Below are positions 20,325 through 28,550 of a stretch of 64,000 nucleotides of DNA, one piece after another (within the stretch, counting starts at the first letter, position 1; each line of letters starts with the position of its first letter). The stretch covers positions 4,261,501-4,325,500 of the forward strand of contig NZ_CP029190.1 in NCBI RefSeq assembly GCF_008642295.1. Direction: 5' to 3'. The translations under genes and the position numbers were made by a program. The notes under the pieces are model-generated. The model saw only the letters and a program-made list of their open reading frames with translations, had not been told where the DNA came from and made no database searches. The stretch is from Streptomyces venezuelae (lineage in GTDB: Bacteria > Actinomycetota > Actinomycetes > Streptomycetales > Streptomycetaceae).

Positions 20325-22260
20325 TGATGGCCTCCTTGAGAACCGTCGCGAGCTGCTCCGCCTTGAAGGGCATTCCGTTCACCTGCGTGTACGACTGCGC
20401 ATCGACCAGGTACTTCGCCCGGATCAGCATGGCGAGCTGCCCGAGGTTCATCTCCGGCACCACTACCTTGTCGTAACGCTTCAGGACCTCCCCGAGATTC
20501 CTCGGGAAGGGGTTGAGGTGGCGCAGATGGGTCTGTGCGATCGGGACTCCGGCGATCCGCAGCCGCCGGACCGCGGCCGTGATCGGCCCGTAGGTGGAAC
20601 CCCAGCCCAGGACGAGCGTGCGGGCCCCGTCCGGGTCGTCCACGTCCAGGTCCGGGACCTCGATGCCATCGACCTTGGCCTGCCGGGTGCGGACCATGAA
20701 GTCGTGGTTGGCCGGGTCGTAGGAGATGTTGCCCGTGCCGTCCTGCTTTTCGATGCCGCCGATCCGGTGCTCCAGCCCCGGGGTGCCGGGGACCGCCCAC
20801 GGGCGGGCCAGCGTCTCGGGGTCGCGCTTGTACGGCCAGAAGACCTCGGTGCCGTCCGCCAGCTCGTGGTTCGGCCCGGAGGCGAACCGGACGCGCAGGT
20901 CGGGGAGGTCTTCGAGGTCCGGGATCCGCCAGGGCTCGGAGCCGTTGGCCAGATAGCCGTCGGAGAGCAGGAAGACCGGGGTCCGGTAGGTCAGGGCGAT
21001 CCGGGCCGCGTCCAGGGCGGCGTCGAAGCAGTCCGCCGGGGTCTTCGGGGCCACGATCGGGACCGGGGCCTCGCCGTTGCGCCCGTACATGGCCTGGAGC
21101 AGGTCGGCCTGCTCGGTCTTGGTGGGCAGACCGGTGGAGGGACCGCCGCGCTGGATGTCGACGATCAGCAGCGGCAGCTCCAGGGAGACCGCCAGACCGA
21201 TGGTCTCGGACTTCAGCGCCACTCCGGGGCCGGAGGTGGTGGTCACGGCGAGCGCCCCGCCGAAGGCCGCGCCGAGTGCGGCACCGATGCCGGCGATCTC
21301 GTCCTCGGCCTGGAAGGTGCGGACGCCGAAGTTCTTGTGCTTGGAGAGCTCGTGCAGGATGTCCGAGGCCGGGGTGATCGGGTACGAGCCCAGGTAGAGC
21401 GGCAGATCGGCCTGCTGACCTGCGGTGATGAGCCCGTACGAGAGGGCCAGGTTGCCGGAGATGTTCCGGTAGGTGCCGGGCGGGAAGGCCCGGGTGGCCG
21501 GGGCGACCTCGTAGGAGACCGCGAAGTCCTCGGTGGTCTCGCCGAAGTTCCAGCCGGCCCGGAAGGCGACGATGTTCGCCTCGGCGATGTCCGGCTTCTT
21601 GGCGAACTTCTGCCGCAGGAACTTCTCCGTGCCCTCGGTGGGCCGGTGGTACATCCAGGACAGCAGCCCCAGCGCGAACATGTTCTTGCTGCGCTCGGCC
21701 TCCTTGCGGGAGAGCCCGAAGTCCTTCAGAGCCTCGACCGTCAGGGTGGTCAGGGGCACCGGGTGGACGTTGAACGCGTCCAGCGAGCCGTCCTCCAGCG
21801 GGGAGGTCTCGTAGCCGACCTTGGCCATCGGGCGCTTGGTGAACTCATCGGTGTTGATGATGATCTCCGCGCCGCGCGGCACATCGCCGATGTTCGCCTT
21901 CAAGGCCGCCGGATTCATCGCCACCAGGACGTTCGGGGCGTCGCCCGGCGTCAGGATGTCGTGATCGGCGAAGTGCAGCTGGAAGGAGGAGACACCCGGA
22001 AGGGTGCCGGCAGGGGCGCGGATCTCGGCGGGGAAGTTCGGCAGCGTGGAAAGGTCGTTTCCGAACGACGCGGTCTCCGAAGTGAACCGGTCACCGGTGA
22101 GCTGCATTCCGTCGCCGGAGTCACCCGCAAAACGGATGATCACACGGTCGAGGCGGCGGATTTCCTTGCCACCGGGGCCCGCCGGCGTGCGCTGCCCGCC
22201 GACCACGGCCCCTCCTGCTCCGTCGGACTGCTCGGCTGGGCTACTGACCTGGCTGGTCAC
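20317..22260 (-). CDS. korA: 2-oxoacid (2-oxoglutarate):ferredoxin oxidoreductase, fused gamma-alpha subunit
   Basis: 647 residues. The N-terminal gamma domain (about 40-220) opens with RFAGDSGDGMQLTGDRF. The alpha domain begins at LYLGSYPITPASDILHELS and includes TTTSGPGVALKSETIGLAV and DIQRGGPSTGLPTKTEQ, the CoA/substrate-side motifs; VLGWGSTYGPI lies in the C-terminal domain. The gamma-alpha fusion is the normal actinobacterial form. GTG 22260 was chosen because AAGGAGGT lies 9 bases before it; an earlier in-frame ATG at 22371 lacks this. First gene of korAB; a CTGACA-gaa-TGTCAG palindrome lies about 120 bp upstream. Confidence 0.93.
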   Translation of the reverse strand: MTSQVSSPAEQSDGAGGAVVGGQRTPAGPGGKEIRRLDRVIIRFAGDSGDGMQLTGDRFTSETASFGNDLSTLPNFPAEIRAPAGTLPGVSSFQLHFADHDILTPGDAPNVLVAMNPAALKANIGDVPRGAEIIINTDEFTKRPMAKVGYETSPLEDGSLDAFNVHPVPLTTLTVEALKDFGLSRKEAERSKNMFALGLLSWMYHRPTEGTEKFLRQKFAKKPDIAEANIVAFRAGWNFGETTEDFAVSYEVAPATRAFPPGTYRNISGNLALSYGLITAGQQADLPLYLGSYPITPASDILHELSKHKNFGVRTFQAEDEIAGIGAALGAAFGGALAVTTTSGPGVALKSETIGLAVSLELPLLIVDIQRGGPSTGLPTKTEQADLLQAMYGRNGEAPVPIVAPKTPADCFDAALDAARIALTYRTPVFLLSDGYLANGSEPWRIPDLEDLPDLRVRFASGPNHELADGTEVFWPYKRDPETLARPWAVPGTPGLEHRIGGIEKQDGTGNISYDPANHDFMVRTRQAKVDGIEVPDLDVDDPDGARTLVLGWGSTYGPITAAVRRLRIAGVPIAQTHLRHLNPFPRNLGEVLKRYDKVVVPEMNLGQLAMLIRAKYLVDAQSYTQVNGMPFKAEQLATVLKEAIND

Positions 22261-22382
22261 TGAACTGGACCTCCTTCGAGGCTGGCGCCCCAAGGCCAAC
22301 CCTACGTCCGTAAGGATGACCTTCATCGGGTCGCTCATATTCTGGACGGCTTTTTGAGACGGCCGGTTCAATTTGCCAATAG

Positions 22383-22397
22383 CTGACAGAATGTCAG
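22383..22397. promoter_or_regulatory. CTGACA-N3-TGTCAG palindrome upstream of korA
   Basis: Perfect 6+6 inverted repeat with 3-bp spacer, located between the stop of the response-regulator gene (22402) and the korA start (22260). It sits in the only space available for a korA promoter, so it may be an operator; a weak terminator for the regulator gene is the alternative. Confidence 0.35.
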
Positions 22398-22401
22398 TTG
22401 A

Positions 22402-23073
22402 TCAGGAATTCAGATAGGTGAGGACCGCCAGCACGCGCCGGTGATCCCCGTCACTCGGCGAGAGGCCGAGCTTCATGAAGATATTGCTGACATGCTTCTC
22501 GACCGCTCCATCGCTGACCACCAGCTGTTTCGCGATCGCGGAATTCGTGCGGCCTTCGGCCATCAGGGCCAGCACTTCGCTCTCACGGGGGGTCAGTCCC
22601 GCAAGAACATCCTGCTTCCGGCTGCGGCCCAGCAGCTGGGCCACCACCTCGGGGTCCAGCGCGGTACCGCCCCGGGCCACCCGCACCACAGCCTCGGTGA
22701 ACTCGCGCACGTCGGCCACCCGGTCCTTCAGCAGATACCCCACCCCGGTGCTCGAACCGGCCAGGAGTTCGGTGGCGTACTGCTCCTCCACATACTGCGA
22801 CAGGACCAGTACCCCGATGCCGGGATGGTCCCGGCGCAGCCGCACGGCCGCCCGTACCCCTTCGTCCGTATGCGTGGGGGGCATCCGGACATCCGCCACC
22901 ACCACATCCGGCAGCGCCTTCTCGGCCGCCAGCCCGGCGACCGTCTTGAGCAGGGCTTCTGCGTCCCCGACGCCCGCAACGACGTCATGCCCCCGGTCGG
23001 TCAGCAGCCGGGTCAGGCCTTCACGGAGCAGCACTGAATCCTCGGCGATGACCACCCGCACCCTGTCTTCCAC
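22402..23073 (-). CDS. NarL/FixJ-family response regulator
   Basis: 223 residues, GTG 23073. Receiver domain 1-125: acidic pair E11/D12, phosphoacceptor D61 in VVVADVRMPP, SQ at about 92-93 and the conserved lysine in YLLKDR. LuxR-type helix-turn-helix at 155-218 (LTPRESEVLALMAEGRTNSA, then VEKHVSNIFMKL). DNA-binding cytosolic transcription factor. It is preceded, on the same strand, by two related sensor kinase genes, giving an unusual two-kinase/one-regulator arrangement, and followed by korAB. Targets unknown; I suggest a GGGGnTAACCCC motif near the kinases as its possible site. Confidence 0.9.
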   Translation of the reverse strand: MEDRVRVVIAEDSVLLREGLTRLLTDRGHDVVAGVGDAEALLKTVAGLAAEKALPDVVVADVRMPPTHTDEGVRAAVRLRRDHPGIGVLVLSQYVEEQYATELLAGSSTGVGYLLKDRVADVREFTEAVVRVARGGTALDPEVVAQLLGRSRKQDVLAGLTPRESEVLALMAEGRTNSAIAKQLVVSDGAVEKHVSNIFMKLGLSPSDGDHRRVLAVLTYLNS

Positions 23074-23234
23074 GTTTCAGCAGCTCCTGCGTGTACTCGT
23101 TTCCGGCATTGGCTGAGCCAAGCATCCCAGCCTCGCGTCCCGGACAGGGCCAGCCTTAAGCACGAGTGGAGATCCAGGTCGGAACGCCGCACACGGCCGG
23201 ACAGGGGACGTCGCCGCACGGCGGTACGCACACG

Positions 23235-23267
23235 GAACCGGCCGGAGCCCGCAGGCCCGGCCGGTTC
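23235..23267 (-). terminator. Hairpin between the first kinase gene and the regulator gene
   Basis: 11-bp perfect stem (23235-23245 with 23257-23267) continues into a 3-bp inner stem with a CCGCA-type loop. It lies 40 bp past the kinase stop on the minus strand. The 233-bp gap implies that the regulator gene has its own promoter. Confidence 0.55.
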
Positions 23268-23306
23268 AAGGGACTGGGTGTCCCCGGTTGCCCGGTCGCC
23301 CGGTGG

Positions 23307-24617
23307 TCAGTCCCGCCAGGGCAACTCGGCGATCACGGTCGTCCCGCCGCCGGCCGGGGACTCCATGAGCAGGACGCCGTCCACCGCGCCCAGCCGCTCG
23401 CCCAGCCCCGCCAGGCCGCTGCCGGCCGAGGTGCTCGCCCCGCCCCGGCCGTCGTCCGCGACCTGGATCAGCAGCCGCTCGCCGGACTTCCACACGTCCA
23501 CCGAGGCGGTCCGGGCCTGCGCGTGCTTGCTGATGTTCTGCAGCAGCTCGGAGACCGTGAAGTACGCGATCCCCTCGATCGCGGCGGCCGGCCGCGCGGG
23601 CAGCTCCACCGCCACCCGGACCGGCACCGTGCAGCGGGAGGCCACCGAGGACAGGGCGGCGTCCAGCCCGCGGTCGGTCAGCACCGCCGGGTGGATGCCG
23701 CGGGCCAGATCGCGCAGCTCCTGGAGGGCGATCTTCACCTCGCCGTGTGCCTCGTCGACCATCCGGGCGGCTGCCTTCGGGTCCTCGGTCAGCTTCTCCC
23801 TGGCGAGCCCCAGGTCCATGGCGAGGGCGACCAGCCGGGCCTGCGCGCCGTCGTGCAGATCGCGCTCGATCCGCCGCAGATCGGCGGCGGCGGTGTCGAC
23901 CACGATCCCGCGGTCCGACTCCAGCTCGGTGACCCGGTGGGCCAGCCGGGACGGTCCGAGCAGGCCTGTGACCAGCAGTCCGTCCACGGTGACCAGCGCG
24001 CGGATCACATACGGGGTGACCAGGGTCAGGGCCAGCCCGGTCAGGCAGGTCAGGGTGACTCCCCCGAAACCGGCGAGGTGGAAGGTGTAGTCGTCGTTCT
24101 GGAACACCTGGAGTCCGGACTGCTCGGTGAAGACCGGGAAGACCCAGAACCACAGCGGGTAGAGCAGGAAGGCCCAGCCGTAGGTCCAGAGGACCAGCGC
24201 GAGGGTGGCGGCGAAGACCGCCCACGGGAAGTGGAGGAGGGAGTAGAGCAGATGCCGCCAGGCGCTGCCGCTTTTGAGCACGGCGCCCATCCAGGCGAGC
24301 ACACCGTCCTTGCCGGTCCGTACGGGTTCGGGATCGGCGACGTCCAGGCGCAGCAGGTGCCGGGCCCGGGTGCGCTCGAAGGCTCCGAAGCCGCGGCACA
24401 TGACGAGTGTCGCGGCGAGTACCGGGAGGCCGATGAAGGTGACGAGCAGGCCGGCGCCGAGGCTGATGCCGGTGATGGCGAGCGAAAAGTACAGGACGCT
24501 CAGGGGAAGCCCGAGCATCAGATAGCCGAACTCCCGCCAGGTCCGCCCCTCGACCGGCGCCCGCAACACCGCCGACCGCCGCGGCCCCCGCTCCACCGTC
24601 CCACTGCCGTTGCCCAT
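23307..24617 (-). CDS. Sensor histidine kinase, HisKA_3 (DesK/NarX-type), paralogue 1
   Basis: 436 residues, ATG 24617. The N-terminal half has about five to six membrane segments (38-72, 128-165, 187-220) and no obvious extracellular sensor domain, so it may sense the membrane or an intracellular state. The dimerisation/phosphotransfer helix is DLRRIERDLHDGAQARLVAL with H255; the ATPase domain has the N-box SELLQNISKHA (N361), DDGRGG (388-393) and GLAGLGERLGAV. About 120 residues around H255 are nearly identical to the kinase at 24930-26168, so the two arose by duplication and probably share the regulator at 22402-23073. Confidence 0.9.
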   Translation of the reverse strand: MGNGSGTVERGPRRSAVLRAPVEGRTWREFGYLMLGLPLSVLYFSLAITGISLGAGLLVTFIGLPVLAATLVMCRGFGAFERTRARHLLRLDVADPEPVRTGKDGVLAWMGAVLKSGSAWRHLLYSLLHFPWAVFAATLALVLWTYGWAFLLYPLWFWVFPVFTEQSGLQVFQNDDYTFHLAGFGGVTLTCLTGLALTLVTPYVIRALVTVDGLLVTGLLGPSRLAHRVTELESDRGIVVDTAAADLRRIERDLHDGAQARLVALAMDLGLAREKLTEDPKAAARMVDEAHGEVKIALQELRDLARGIHPAVLTDRGLDAALSSVASRCTVPVRVAVELPARPAAAIEGIAYFTVSELLQNISKHAQARTASVDVWKSGERLLIQVADDGRGGASTSAGSGLAGLGERLGAVDGVLLMESPAGGGTTVIAELPWRD

Positions 24618-24721
24618 GTCCCCGACCCCGTCCCGTCCTGTCGCATCCGACTACCCGTCGCCCCCCACCTTCCCCCGCCCCCACCCACCCCCTCCATGAG
24701 GCAGGTAGCCGTCCTCACCGG

Positions 24722-24739
24722 GGGGTTAACCCCACCCCG
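24722..24739. promoter_or_regulatory. GGGGTTAACCCC motif, copy A, upstream of kinase 1
   Basis: An 18-bp segment beginning with the perfect palindrome GGGGTTAACCCC and ending ACCCCG. It is identical at 17 of 18 positions to 26231-26248, upstream of the second kinase. It lies 105 bp before the kinase 1 start. Such conservation between two otherwise unlike promoter regions suggests a shared binding site. Confidence 0.5.
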
Positions 24740-24747
24740 CTGGGGGG

Positions 24748-24856
24748 GGCGGAGCCTGGGGGAGGGGGTGCGGGCGGAGCCGGGAACGGGGCCGGGGGCG
24801 GAGCCCCAGGGGTGCGGGCGGAGCCCGGGTACGTCTACGGGGTCCGGGGCGGAGCC
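24748..24856. repeat. Five GGCGGAGCC repeats in the inter-kinase region
   Basis: GGCGGAGCC starts at 24748, 24773, 24797, 24817 and 24848, several inside larger GGGGCGGAGCCCC palindromes that can each form a small hairpin. They fill the 312-bp gap (24618-24929) between the two kinase genes together with motif A. No gene is seen there. They may end transcription of the second kinase gene. Confidence 0.55.
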
Positions 24857-24929
24857 CCGGTTTCGGGAAGGGGCGGGGTGGGGAAATGGCCCCGCGCAGC
24901 GGAGCGGCGCCCCGGCCGCCCCGCCCCGC

Positions 24930-26168
24930 TCAGCCCCGGTCCCGCCAAGGCAGCTCCGCCGTCACCGTCGTCCCCCCGCCCTCCGGCGAGTCCAGCACGA
25001 ACACCCCGTCCACCGCCCCCAACCGCTCCGCCAGCCCCGCCAGCCCGGTCCCACGGTCCAGCCGCGCCCCGCCCCGCCCGTCATCCGACACCCGGATCAT
25101 CAGCCGCCCCCCACCAGCACCGGCACCAGCACCAGCACCCGAGCGCGAGCCCAAGCGCGAGCCCAAGCCGCCCGACGGAGCCGCCCACCACACCTCCACC
25201 GCCGCACTCCGCGCCCCCGCATGCTTGCTCACGTTCTGCAGCAGCTCCGACACCGTGAAGTACGCGATCCCCTCGATCGCCTCGGCCGGCCGCACCGCCA
25301 GGTCCACCTGCACCTTGACCGGCACCACGCACCGCGAGGCCACCGCCGACAACGCCGCGTCCAGCCCGCGGTCCGTCAGCACCGCCGGATGGATCCCGCG
25401 CGCCAGATCACGCAGCTCCTGCAGCGCCAGCTTCACTTCGCCGTGCGCCTCGTCGACCATCGCCGCCGCCGCGTCGGGGTCCTCCAGCAGCTTCTCCTTC
25501 GCCAGCCCGAGCCCCATCGCCAGCGCCACCAGCCGCGCCTGCGCCCCGTCGTGCAGGTCCCGCTCGATCCGCCGCAGGTCGGCCGCCGCCGTGTCGACCA
25601 CGACCCCCCGGTCCGACTCCAGCTCGGCGATCCGCCGCTCCAGCTCGTCGGACGGCGCCAGCATGACCCGTACCATCGCCCGGTCCGCATCGGCCAGCAT
25701 CCGGACCACATAGGGGAGTACCGGCCACAGGACGAACAGGCCGGTCAGCACCACCGTGAAGGTCAGAATCCCCCACGGCAGCCGGGCCAGCGAGTACAGC
25801 ACGGTCCGCCAGGCCACCGGGTCCTTGATGCTCGTCCACAGCCAGGGGAAGAACCCGCCGGCCCGCTCCGGGGCGGGTATCGGCGTGGGTTCCTCCATGC
25901 GTACGCCGAGCAGCTCGCGCGCCCGGGTCCGTTCGAACCGTCCTGTCTGGCGGGACAGGTACAGTCCGCCGGCGAGCAGCGGCAGTCCGATCACGGTCAC
26001 GGACAGTCCGCCGGCCGTTCCGATCATGAACACGGTGTAAACGAATCCGGTGATCGCCACAGGAAGGTTGGTCAGCAGGTACGCGATTTCCTTCCACGTG
26101 TCCACACTGAAGACAGGGCGCACGGGCGGTGGCCGGTCGTGGTCGGATGCCTGGATGTCGACGCTCAT
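24930..26168 (-). CDS. Sensor histidine kinase, HisKA_3 (DesK/NarX-type), paralogue 2
   Basis: 412 residues, ATG 26168. Four hydrophobic segments (about 28-50, 53-72, 118-150) precede the phosphotransfer helix DLRRIERDLHDGAQARLVAL with H206. N-box SELLQNVSKHA, then DDGRGG and GLAGLAERLGAV. Between the N- and D-boxes (about 330-354) there is an extra 25-residue Gly/Ala/Ser/Arg stretch, absent from paralogue 1, encoded by short repeats. It lacks the roughly 40-residue loop between the later membrane segments that paralogue 1 has. Divergent from nuoA2, with motif B between them. Confidence 0.9.
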   Translation of the reverse strand: MSVDIQASDHDRPPPVRPVFSVDTWKEIAYLLTNLPVAITGFVYTVFMIGTAGGLSVTVIGLPLLAGGLYLSRQTGRFERTRARELLGVRMEEPTPIPAPERAGGFFPWLWTSIKDPVAWRTVLYSLARLPWGILTFTVVLTGLFVLWPVLPYVVRMLADADRAMVRVMLAPSDELERRIAELESDRGVVVDTAAADLRRIERDLHDGAQARLVALAMGLGLAKEKLLEDPDAAAAMVDEAHGEVKLALQELRDLARGIHPAVLTDRGLDAALSAVASRCVVPVKVQVDLAVRPAEAIEGIAYFTVSELLQNVSKHAGARSAAVEVWWAAPSGGLGSRLGSRSGAGAGAGAGGGRLMIRVSDDGRGGARLDRGTGLAGLAERLGAVDGVFVLDSPEGGGTTVTAELPWRDRG

Positions 26169-26230
26169 GCGGCACAGCCTGCCAACCCGCGTCCCGCCGG
26201 TGCCATGGGGTGCCCTTGTCTCAGTGAACG

Positions 26231-26248
26231 GGGGATAACCCCACCCCG
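26231..26248. promoter_or_regulatory. GGGGATAACCCC motif, copy B, between kinase 2 and nuoA2
   Basis: Partner of copy A (17/18 identical). It lies 63 bp upstream of kinase 2 on the minus strand and 70 bp upstream of nuoA2 on the plus strand, so one factor could control both. A TAGACT box (26263-26268) downstream could be the nuoA2 -10 element, but no -35 matches. Confidence 0.5.
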
Positions 26249-26317
26249 TGTGAGGCAGGCCCTAGACTCCCTGCCGTACCAGATCGTCGACAGTGGTTAG
26301 AGGAGCGAGGAACGGAC

Positions 26318-26725
26318 GTGCCCGACCCAACGGTATCGACCGTAACCGTGCTCGCGGCGGACTACTTCCGAAGCTATTCGGTCGTCGGTCTGCTCGCGGC
26401 GCTCGGCGTGCTCTTCGTGGCCGTGGCCTTCGGCGCGGGGCGGCTGCTGCGTCCCGCCGTGCCGACCCCCGAGAAGCTGCTGACGTACGAATGCGGTGTC
26501 GACCCGGTGGGCGAGGGCTGGGCACACACCCAGGTCCGCTACTACGTCTACGCGTTCCTCTACGTCATCTTCGCCGTCGACTCGATCTTCCTGTTCCCGT
26601 GGGCGACGGTGTTCGCAGACCCGCAGTACGGCGCCACCACCCTGATCGAGATGTTCATCTTCCTGGGCTTCCTCGCCGTCGGCCTGCTCTACGCGTACAA
26701 GAAGGGCGTCCTCGAATGGACGTGA
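26318..26725 (+). CDS. nuoA2: NADH-quinone oxidoreductase-like subunit A, cluster 2
   Basis: 135 residues, GTG 26318 with GAGGAGCGAGGAA upstream. Three membrane helices (about 20-45, 72-95, 101-125) with the long first loop containing [12 protein letters not shown], the mobile loop cysteine of the quinone channel, and [20 protein letters not shown]. It anchors the peripheral arm. First gene of a ten-gene operon lacking nuoD-G; the stop lies within the start of nuoB2 (10-bp overlap). Confidence 0.92.
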   Translation: MPDPTVSTVTVLAADYFRSYSVVGLLAALGVLFVAVAFGAGRLLRPAVPTPEKLLTYECGVDPVGEGWAHTQVRYYVYAFLYVIFAVDSIFLFPWATVFADPQYGATTLIEMFIFLGFLAVGLLYAYKKGVLEWT

Positions 26726-27309
26726 CACCGGAGCCCCAGCTGCTCCCGGAGCCCAAGCGCCTGGGAGTCCTCTCCCGCCTCGCCCCGGAGCCGATGAAGG
26801 TGGTCCTGAACTGGGGCCGCCGCTACAGCCTGTGGGTCTTCAACTTCGGCCTGGCCTGCTGTGCCATCGAGTTCATCGCCGCGTCGATGGCCCGGCACGA
26901 CTTCATCCGGCTGGGTGTGATCCCCTTCGCGCCCGGACCGCGCCAGGCCGACCTGATGATCGTATCGGGCACGGTCACGGACAAGATGGCCCCGGCGGTC
27001 AAGCGTCTGTACGAGCAGATGCCGGAGCCCAAGTACGTCATCTCCTTCGGCGCCTGCTCCAACTGCGGCGGCCCGTACTGGGACTCGTACTCCGTCACCA
27101 AGGGTGTGGACCAGATCATTCCGGTTGATGTCTACGTGCCGGGCTGCCCGCCGCGCCCCGAAGCCCTCCTGCAGGGCATTCTCAAGCTTCAGGAGAAGAT
27201 CGCCCGCGAGTCGCTCGCGGCGCGCTACTCGAATGCGCCGACCCCCTCGGTCTCCCAGCTGACCAGCGGACTGGTCACGCCCCCCGCCCGTGCGGAGGAT
27301 CCGGCATGA
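26716..27309 (+). CDS. nuoB2: NADH-quinone oxidoreductase-like subunit B, cluster 2
   Basis: 197 residues, ATG 26716 overlapping nuoA2. It holds iron-sulfur cluster N2, the last electron carrier before quinone. All four ligands are present: C48 and C49 in [10 protein letters not shown]114 in GACSNCGG and C144 in VPGCPPRPE. The C-terminal tail of about 30 residues is Pro/Ala-rich. The intact cluster argues that this operon encodes a working redox module even though nuoD is missing. An upstream extension of the frame to 26293 runs through nuoA2 and is not real. Confidence 0.93.
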   Translation: MDVTPEPQLLPEPKRLGVLSRLAPEPMKVVLNWGRRYSLWVFNFGLACCAIEFIAASMARHDFIRLGVIPFAPGPRQADLMIVSGTVTDKMAPAVKRLYEQMPEPKYVISFGACSNCGGPYWDSYSVTKGVDQIIPVDVYVPGCPPRPEALLQGILKLQEKIARESLAARYSNAPTPSVSQLTSGLVTPPARAEDPA

Positions 27310-28550
27310 CGCTGCACGAGTCCCCGTACGACTCCCTGCCCGACGCGGCACCCGAGATCTTCGGCGCGGAAGCGGTCGCGGACCTCTCCTACGAGGTGCT
27401 GACGGTGGACGTCCCCGTCGGCTCCTGGATCCAGGCGCTGGAGATCGCCCGGGACAAGCTGGGCTGCACCTACTTCGACTGGCTGAGCGCGGTGGACGAG
27501 CCGGGCACCGGCTTCCGGGTCTGCGCGCACGTGGTCGCACTGGAGGGCGGAAAGGTGCGCCGGCTGCTGCTGCGTACGACCGTTCCGCATGCTGCACCCT
27601 CCCTCCCCTCGGCCATCGACGTGTACGCGGGGGCCTCCTGGCACGAGCGGGAGACCCACGAGATGTTCGGCGTGGTCTTCACCGGCCACCCCAACCTCGC
27701 ACCGCTGTTGCTGCCGGAGAACTTCGAAGGACACCCGCTCCGCAAGGACTTCATCCTGGCGGCCCGGGTCGCCAAGGCCTGGCCGGGCGCCAAGGAGCCG
27801 GGCGAGGGCGCCGAGTCCGGCGGTCCCAAGCGCCGCACGATGCTGCCCCCGGGCGTTCCCGACCCGAACGAGTGGGGCCCCCTCAAGGGGCAGCTTCCCC
27901 CTGCCCCGGCCCGGCCGGCCCGTGCTGCGCGCACGCCCCGGGCCGCCGGCGAGGGGCCGCCGGCCCGCGCCCCGCGCGAGGGCGCCCCGGTCCGCCGCAC
28001 CCGCTCGGTGACGGAGGGCTCCGCCACCCAGGCCACTCCAGAGGCCCCGGCGACCCCGGGCGCTCCCGAAACCCCGGCCCGCCCGCCGCGCCGTACCCGC
28101 TCGGCCTCGGACGGCTCCGCCAGCCAGGCCACCCCGGCGGTCCCGGAGGCCCCGGCGACCCCGGGCGCGTCGGAAACCCCGGCTCGCCCGCCCCGCCGTA
28201 CCCGCTCGGCCTCGGACGGCTCCACCAGCCAGGCCACTCCGGCGACCCCGGAAGCCCCGGCGACCCCGGAGGCCCAGGCGACGCCGGAATCGGCCGAGGC
28301 GGCCGAGGCCGGTGGGGCCGCGGCGGCGGAGCCGCGGCGCCGCCCCGCCCCCCGCAGCGCGGACGCGCCCTGGCACAACCCGAAGCCCGCCTTCGAGGAA
28401 CCGGCCGCAGCCAAGCCCGACGCCCGTCCCGCAGGCAAACCGGAATCCGAGGCTCCGGAAGCCGCCCCCGAGGCCGCAACCACCCCGGACCCCGAGACGC
28501 CCGGCGACACCCGACCCGACACCCGACCCGACACCGGAGGCGACGCGTGA
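27306..28550 (+). CDS. nuoC2: NuoC-like subunit with long repetitive C-terminal extension, cluster 2
   Basis: 414 residues. Residues 1-190 form the 30-kDa-subunit (NuoC) domain, seen in [32 protein letters not shown] and [15 protein letters not shown]. The remaining roughly 220 residues are low-complexity Pro/Ala/Thr/Glu/Arg and include three imperfect units of 32-35 residues carrying [16 protein letters not shown] and EAPATPGA (DNA units start near 27993, 28089 and 28194). NuoC normally ends near residue 180-250 or is fused to NuoD; no NuoD domain is present. The tail is in the same high-GC codon style and leads without break into nuoH2, so it is genuine coding sequence. Its role is unknown. 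Confidence 0.88.
   Translation: MTLHESPYDSLPDAAPEIFGAEAVADLSYEVLTVDVPVGSWIQALEIARDKLGCTYFDWLSAVDEPGTGFRVCAHVVALEGGKVRRLLLRTTVPHAAPSLPSAIDVYAGASWHERETHEMFGVVFTGHPNLAPLLLPENFEGHPLRKDFILAARVAKAWPGAKEPGEGAESGGPKRRTMLPPGVPDPNEWGPLKGQLPPAPARPARAARTPRAAGEGPPARAPREGAPVRRTRSVTEGSATQATPEAPATPGAPETPARPPRRTRSASDGSASQATPAVPEAPATPGASETPARPPRRTRSASDGSTSQATPATPEAPATPEAQATPESAEAAEAGGAAAAEPRRRPAPRSADAPWHNPKPAFEEPAAAKPDARPAGKPESEAPEAAPEAATTPDPETPGDTRPDTRPDTGGDA
27993..28290 (+). repeat. Tandem coding repeat in the NuoC2 tail
   Basis: Three imperfect direct repeats of 96-105 bp, beginning CGCCG(C/T)ACCCGCTCGG at 27993, 28089 and 28194. They stay in frame, so unit-number changes would alter only tail length. Confidence 0.75.

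Noticed and set aside
24748..24856. Possible CRISPR array (regularly repeated GGCGGAGCC)
   Set aside because: Units are only 9 bp, spacing is irregular (20-31 bp), spacers are low-complexity and no cas gene is present.
27876..28547. Frameshifted NuoD at the end of nuoC2
   Set aside because: No NuoD motif is seen in the frame translations shown for this stretch; the repeats stay in frame and the stop overlaps nuoH2.
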